Source of the DNA: Parastagonospora avenae f. sp. tritici 18332-5
Lineage: Eukaryota; Ascomycota; Dothideomycetes; Pleosporales; Phaeosphaeriaceae
Direction: 5' to 3'
NCBI GenBank assembly: GCA_022559985.1
Contig: JAFJTR010000009.1
Coordinates: forward strand, 620,001 to 684,000
DNA: 64,000 bases
Shown here piece after piece: positions 59,842 to 64,000 of this stretch. Position 1 is the stretch's first letter. Each line of letters starts with the position of its first letter. The position numbers were made by a program, and so were the translations under genes. The notes beneath the pieces are model-generated. The model was not told the origin of the DNA. It saw only the letters and a list, made by a program, of their open reading frames with translations, and made no database searches.

Positions 59842-60565
59842 TTGAATCGGTTGTCCCAAGGGCTGAATGGAAGTGTTGGAAAGTTAAATGAAAATTATAC
59901 AAGTACCGAGAAAGGCTACAGAGTCTATGCTCCACTCGAGGTTCGCAAGTGCGGCTTTCTTGCTATGAGCATGAATGTGCCTCATATGCTGTGTGTACCC
60001 CGCATTGATGATATCACAAAACTTTTCGTGATCTGTAAGCCACAAACGTGCGGTCTCAGACAACCGCTTTGCGATTTCTGCAATTGCATATAGTACTGAA
60101 AGATACCGTGTTGCAGCATTACTTTCGGCGTATCACTTTAGGATGCCTTGAGGCCACACAGAAGTTGGCATCGCAGAAGTCCAATTTGGCCACAATTGTG
60201 GTTCATCATCGGTCAGTCTTGTTGCTGACGTCGACGTTCGCTTTTCACGCTACTTCTTAAATGTGCAAAATTTTGTCGCCCGGAGCCTGTGTTCATAACG
60301 TGTCCTATATCTAGAATGAGTGACATTGCTTGAGCAGTTGAGGCTCATCGGTGGTTGTGACAGAAACGCCGACCGCCAAGACCGGAGCTAAGTAATCGCG
60401 GGAGCTTCCAGCGTTCGTAATCGACGGCTGCCTCCAAACAACCACACAACCATATCTCTCATCCCTTACCCTCCGCTTCTAGAGTCCTCACGAGCATCTC
60501 AAGTCCTGCGGTCACACTCAACTCACCCAAAGCTCCTTCCCCCCGACCTACCCCACACCGCCACC
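59842..60565. other. Intergenic region tRNA-Arg to RPT5
   Basis: 724 bp with the upstream flank of the tRNA and the RPT5 promoter and leader. A pyrimidine-rich stretch (60440-60562, CTCATCCCTTACCCTCCGC-like) precedes the ATG, whose context is CCGCCACCATGTC. No gene was recognised. Confidence 0.5.
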
Positions 60566-62135
60566 ATGTCTACACTTGAGGACCTCGACGACCTTGAGCG
60601 CCACGAGAAGGACGAGAAGAAGGACGAGGACAAGAAGAAGGATAGTGATGGAAAGAAGGCCGACGGTGATGCAGATATGAAGGATGCCGAGCCAGAAGAA
60701 GAGGAAGAGCAACTCGACGAGGAGATCCTCAACTCAAGCACACGAGACATCGTCGCACGGCGGCGGTTACTGGAGAACGACATGCGCATCATGAAGAGCG
60801 AGTTCCAGCGGTTGACACACGAGAAGGCAACAATGAACGAGAAGATCAAGGACAACCTCGAGAAGATCGAGAACAACAGGTATGTCCAATAGCAACCTCT
60901 GCCCCGCCGCACACTGTTGGCGGGCAACTATCAGTCTCACGAGTCCTAACAATCCATAGACAACTCCCGTATCTCGTCGGCAACGTTGTCGAAATACTAG
61001 ATCTTGACGTTACCGAGGAAGCCGCGGAAGAAGGTGCAAACATCGACCTAGACGCGACTCGTGTTGGCAAGTCTGCGGTCATCAAAACTTCTACGCGACA
61101 GACCATCTTCCTGCCCCTCATCGGCCTGGTCGACCACGAGAAGCTGAAGCCTGGTGATCTCATCGGTGTCAACAAGGACTCATACCTCGTTCTCGATACG
61201 CTGCCCGCCGAGTATGATAGCCGCGTGAAGGCCATGGAGGTCGACGAGAAGCCCACGGAGAAGTACACCGACGTCGGAGGCTTGGACAAGCAGATTGAGG
61301 AGCTAGTGGAGGCTGTTGTCTGGCCCATGAAGGAGGCTGAGCGCTTCAAGAAGATTGGTATCAAGGCGCCGAAGGGTATGCATCTCGTGCGACCTGAGTT
61401 TCGAATTCCACTAACAGCAGATAGGTGCCCTGATGTATGGTCCTCCAGGTACCGGCAAAACCCTTCTAGCTCGAGCTTGCGCCGCACAAACCGATGCCAC
61501 CTTCCTCAAGCTTGCTGGTCCCCAACTGGTACAGATGTTCATAGGAGATGGTGCCAAGCTTGTCCGTGACTGCTTCGCCCTTGCAAAAGAGAAGGCACCC
61601 TCAATCATCTTCATCGATGAGTTGGACGCGGTTGGCACGAAGCGTTTCGATTCTGAGAAGTCTGGTGACAGGGAAGTGCAGCGAACTATGTTGGAGCTCC
61701 TGAACCAGCTTGACGGTTTCGCCTCCGACGACCGTGTCAAGGTCCTGGCTGCTACCAACAGAGTCGATGTCCTGGATCCCGCCCTGCTCCGTTCCGGTCG
61801 TCTGGACAGGAAGATCGAGTTCCCTCTGCCGAACGAAGAGGCCCGCGCACAAATTCTCCGCATTCACTCGAGAAAGATGACGGTCGATGAGGGTGTCAAC
61901 TGGCAAGAGTTGGCTCGCAGTACCGACGAGTTTGGTGGTGCGCAGTTGAAGGCTGTGTGTGTCGAGGCTGGCATGATCGCTCTCCGATCAGGACAACATA
62001 AGATCAGCCACGAGCACTATGTCGACGCCATCGCCGAAGTACAGGTACGTCATTCAAATGCTTTGCGACTCGCCGCGTTCTATGCTAACTCTTCACCAGG
62101 CCAAGAAGAAGGATACAGTCAACTTCTACGCATAA
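60566..62135 (+). CDS. RPT5: 26S proteasome regulatory ATPase Rpt5
   Basis: AAA+ subunit of the 19S base that unfolds substrates and opens the 20S gate. Exons 60566-60879, 60960-61375, 61425-62044 and 62100-62135 (36 nt) give 461 residues; introns 80, 49 and 55 bp. The N-terminus is strongly Lys/Asp/Glu-rich, then a coiled coil (about residues 60-105) ending KIENNRQLPYLVGNVVEIL, an OB fold, and the ATPase domain with Walker A GPPGTGKT across intron 2, Walker B IIFIDELDAVGTKR, and sensor/arginine-finger region LLRSGRLDRKIEFP. The last exon encodes AKKKDTVNFYA, keeping the C-terminal HbYX motif (F-Y-A) that docks in the 20S alpha ring. The C-terminal AKKKDTVNFYA identifies Rpt5 rather than Rpt1-4 or Rpt6. 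Confidence 0.97.
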
Positions 62136-63266
62136 AGCTGATGCTTCAGTGGTGGGCTGCTTTGGGTACGGTGATTGCATATTCGCTATGCCACTTCGAG
62201 TGTGTAAGATCAAATAGAGCATCAGCATGGCCTGCAAATTTAATGACATGGACACATCATGATTCTTCTTCCTTCCATGTTGAATTTTTCTTGAGTCCTG
62301 GAAGATAGGACAGATTTACGAGTGCTAATCATCAGTTTAGACGTCGGTCTCATACACCGCTCATAGGATAAATGGGTAGATCACCAGCCTGCGCCACGCT
62401 CAGTCGTGAGACATAAGCATGAACTCTGTTTCTGTTACCTTCCCAACTTCTATACATGATCAAGTCATGTGTCAAATGCTGCGCCGAGAGGCCACAGCTC
62501 TAGGTACCTTCCATTTCCAACACCATATCAGGAAGGAAAGGAGCTCCAATACAGTGCAATATTGACGAGCCGTCCGTTACACCCAACAACAGCTAGCCGC
62601 ACTGCGTATGCCCATAATGACGAAGCTACGACGTCGCCCGACTACTTTGCAGTGTCGATATGAGCACAGCGCAACAGTTCTCGGCCGCCTTGCCCACATG
62701 CAAGTCACTTCCTCTTGTCAAAATGTTGTCGATCTAGAGGTTGTCCCTGCATCGTGCACGAAATAAGCACGCCTCGTCTAGCTGCGACCTCATTGGCTAC
62801 CGGGACGACAATGAACATCAACCTCAGGATCTCAACGCCACGTCCATCTGAACCCACGCGCAACAGTCGTCCCTCCTGATACGCTCGTGCGCCAACTTGC
62901 CCTCAGAATCTGGAGAAACTCTCGGTTCCTCTGAGGCCCTGCATAACCGCTTGTAGTGGGCGCAGGCCTGCGATCCGAAGCATCTTTCCGACTTCGGTTC
63001 GTCACAATACTGGCCCACATGATGCTAGACGACCAGCAGATGCGGAAGGCTTCGGTTTGCCTTCTCAAAGACTCTATCAGCCAATAGAAGACGCCACATG
63101 CTTCGTCGATCTGGTAACGGCGTATAGCACCAATGCTTTGACGCGAAGTGGGATGTGTATCGGTACCCACAGACGCTCATATAAGCCATGAGGGGCACAT
63201 TCTTCGGCTTTGTTGCATCTCAATTCCCTCTTTTCATATTTTACTGCTTTTTGCGAGGCCGCAGTC
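62136..63266. other. 1.1-kb intergenic region RPT5-BTA1; no gene seen
   Basis: Contains the RPT5 3' UTR and the promoter of the betaine-lipid synthase gene. Short overlapping frames only; no repeat or RNA was recognised. Confidence 0.5.
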
Positions 63267-64000
63267 ATGTTGGGACTATCGGCTTTCGTCCCTCGTGACC
63301 CCTTCTATCAGCTCACGATTGCTCTGTGCTTCGTGGGTATACTGGTGGCTACAATCTTTCTCTTTGCTCTGAGGCCGAAGAGTAAAGGGCAGCCCGTGGG
63401 TACACTCGAGGCGTACCTAAAATTTGCCTACGGATGTTTCCTCAAGCCGCACACTGGTGATGGCTCTGGCAGCCAACAAGACGCCCTGGTATGCTTCATC
63501 TCTTCTGACAAACAATTGCATTCACTAATAATTCATAGGAAAGCTTTTACAAAGCGCAAGCAGACGTTTACGATGCTACCCGGGTTCGACTTTTGCGTGG
63601 CCGAGAGGACATGCTCGGCCTCGTTGCAGCACAATTGAAACACCGCGCAGAAGCTGGATTGATCTCTCAGCGGCCAGTGTGGGTTGATGTATGTACCATT
63701 TCTCTATAATCTCAAAGTATACTAACATCAAAAGATTGGCGGCGGAACCGGCCACAAGTAATTGCCCACAAGCACCTTCAACATGCTTTTCTAACAAGAC
63801 CTAGCGTTGAGCAAATGAATGAATACGTCTCGGTTCCAAAATTCTTCCGCGCAGTCTGTATGCTAGCCGGCTCTGCGGAATCTTGCACACGCTGACATCC
63901 CCAGACGTTGTTGACCTTTCACCAAGCCTTTGCGAAATGGCCCGCAAACGATTCACACGTCTTGGTTGGACCAACGTCAAGGTTGTCTGCCAGGATGCAC
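63267..64000 (+). CDS. BTA1: Betaine lipid (DGTS) synthase Bta1, N-terminal part (runs off right edge)
   Basis: Enzyme making diacylglyceryl-N,N,N-trimethylhomoserine, a phosphorus-free membrane lipid, from S-adenosylmethionine and diacylglycerol. Exons in view: 63267-63488, 63539-63688, 63735-63757 (23 nt), 63805-63857 and 63905 onward; introns are 46-50 bp. The start MLGLSAFVPRDPFYQ precedes a membrane segment (ALCFVGILVATIFLFAL, about residues 19-35). The methyltransferase (BtaB-like) half follows with ESFYKAQADVYDATR, LLRGREDML, the SAM-binding motif WVDIGGGTGHNVEQM joined over two introns, and VVDLSPSLCEMARKRF. The homoserine-transferring BtaA-like half would lie beyond 64000. In fungi this gene is commonly induced by phosphate limitation; no such element was identified here. 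Confidence 0.92.

Overview
The window is nuclear DNA from a filamentous ascomycete (Pezizomycotina), most likely a dothideomycete. The evidence is short introns (mostly 43-111 bp, GTRNGT donors, CTAAC/CTGAC branch points), dense housekeeping genes on both strands, a fungal betaine-lipid synthase, RTA1-like and fungal rhodopsin-like membrane proteins, and a fungal-type LTR retroelement. The exact genus cannot be read from the sequence. Exon boundaries below were derived by hand by matching reading phase to splice signals and to remembered family motifs; no alignment was run.

Layout. 1-1544 (-): N-terminal half of an eIF4G-like translation factor, running off the left edge. 1545-8539: about 7 kb without a supportable gene, with one degenerate minisatellite. 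8540-10239 (-): homeodomain transcription factor, followed by about 3.2 kb of leader or regulatory DNA. 13501-15697 (-): THO complex subunit Hpr1/THOC1, divergent from 16090-16896 (+) Csm3/Swi3 fork-protection protein. 17215-21226 (+): Ski2 exosome-cofactor helicase. 23260-26745 (+): Nmd5/importin-7-like karyopherin. 27677-29685 (+): Sec12-like Sar1 exchange factor. 30294-37671 (+): complete TOR kinase. 39164-44071: two decayed, 3'-truncated LTR retroelements lying tail to tail. 44082-45439 (-): FAD monooxygenase with a damaged splice acceptor. 46599-47585 (+): RTA1-like protein. 49527-50924 (+): fungal rhodopsin-like membrane protein. 51784-56275 (-): Aquarius/Cwf11 spliceosomal helicase, divergent from 56515-57277 (+), a fungal complex I accessory subunit. 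57394-58378 (-): trimethyllysine/gamma-butyrobetaine dioxygenase-like gene, short at its N-terminus. 59742-59841 (-): intron-containing tRNA-Arg(CCG). 60566-62135 (+): proteasome ATPase Rpt5. 63267-64000 (+): start of a betaine-lipid synthase.

The genes do not form a pathway cluster. Many serve RNA or protein homeostasis (eIF4G, THO, Ski2, Aquarius, TOR, Rpt5), which is ordinary for a core chromosome region. Between about 39 and 51 kb the content is accessory: retroelement remains, a damaged oxidoreductase and two membrane-receptor-like genes.

No clearly new system was found. The observations most worth checking are a tandem NAGNAG acceptor that falls inside the homeodomain recognition helix, a GT..GG intron in the FAD monooxygenase beside the retroelement, competing acceptors in the second exon of TOR, and the inverted retroelement pair with its 26-bp repeat expansion.
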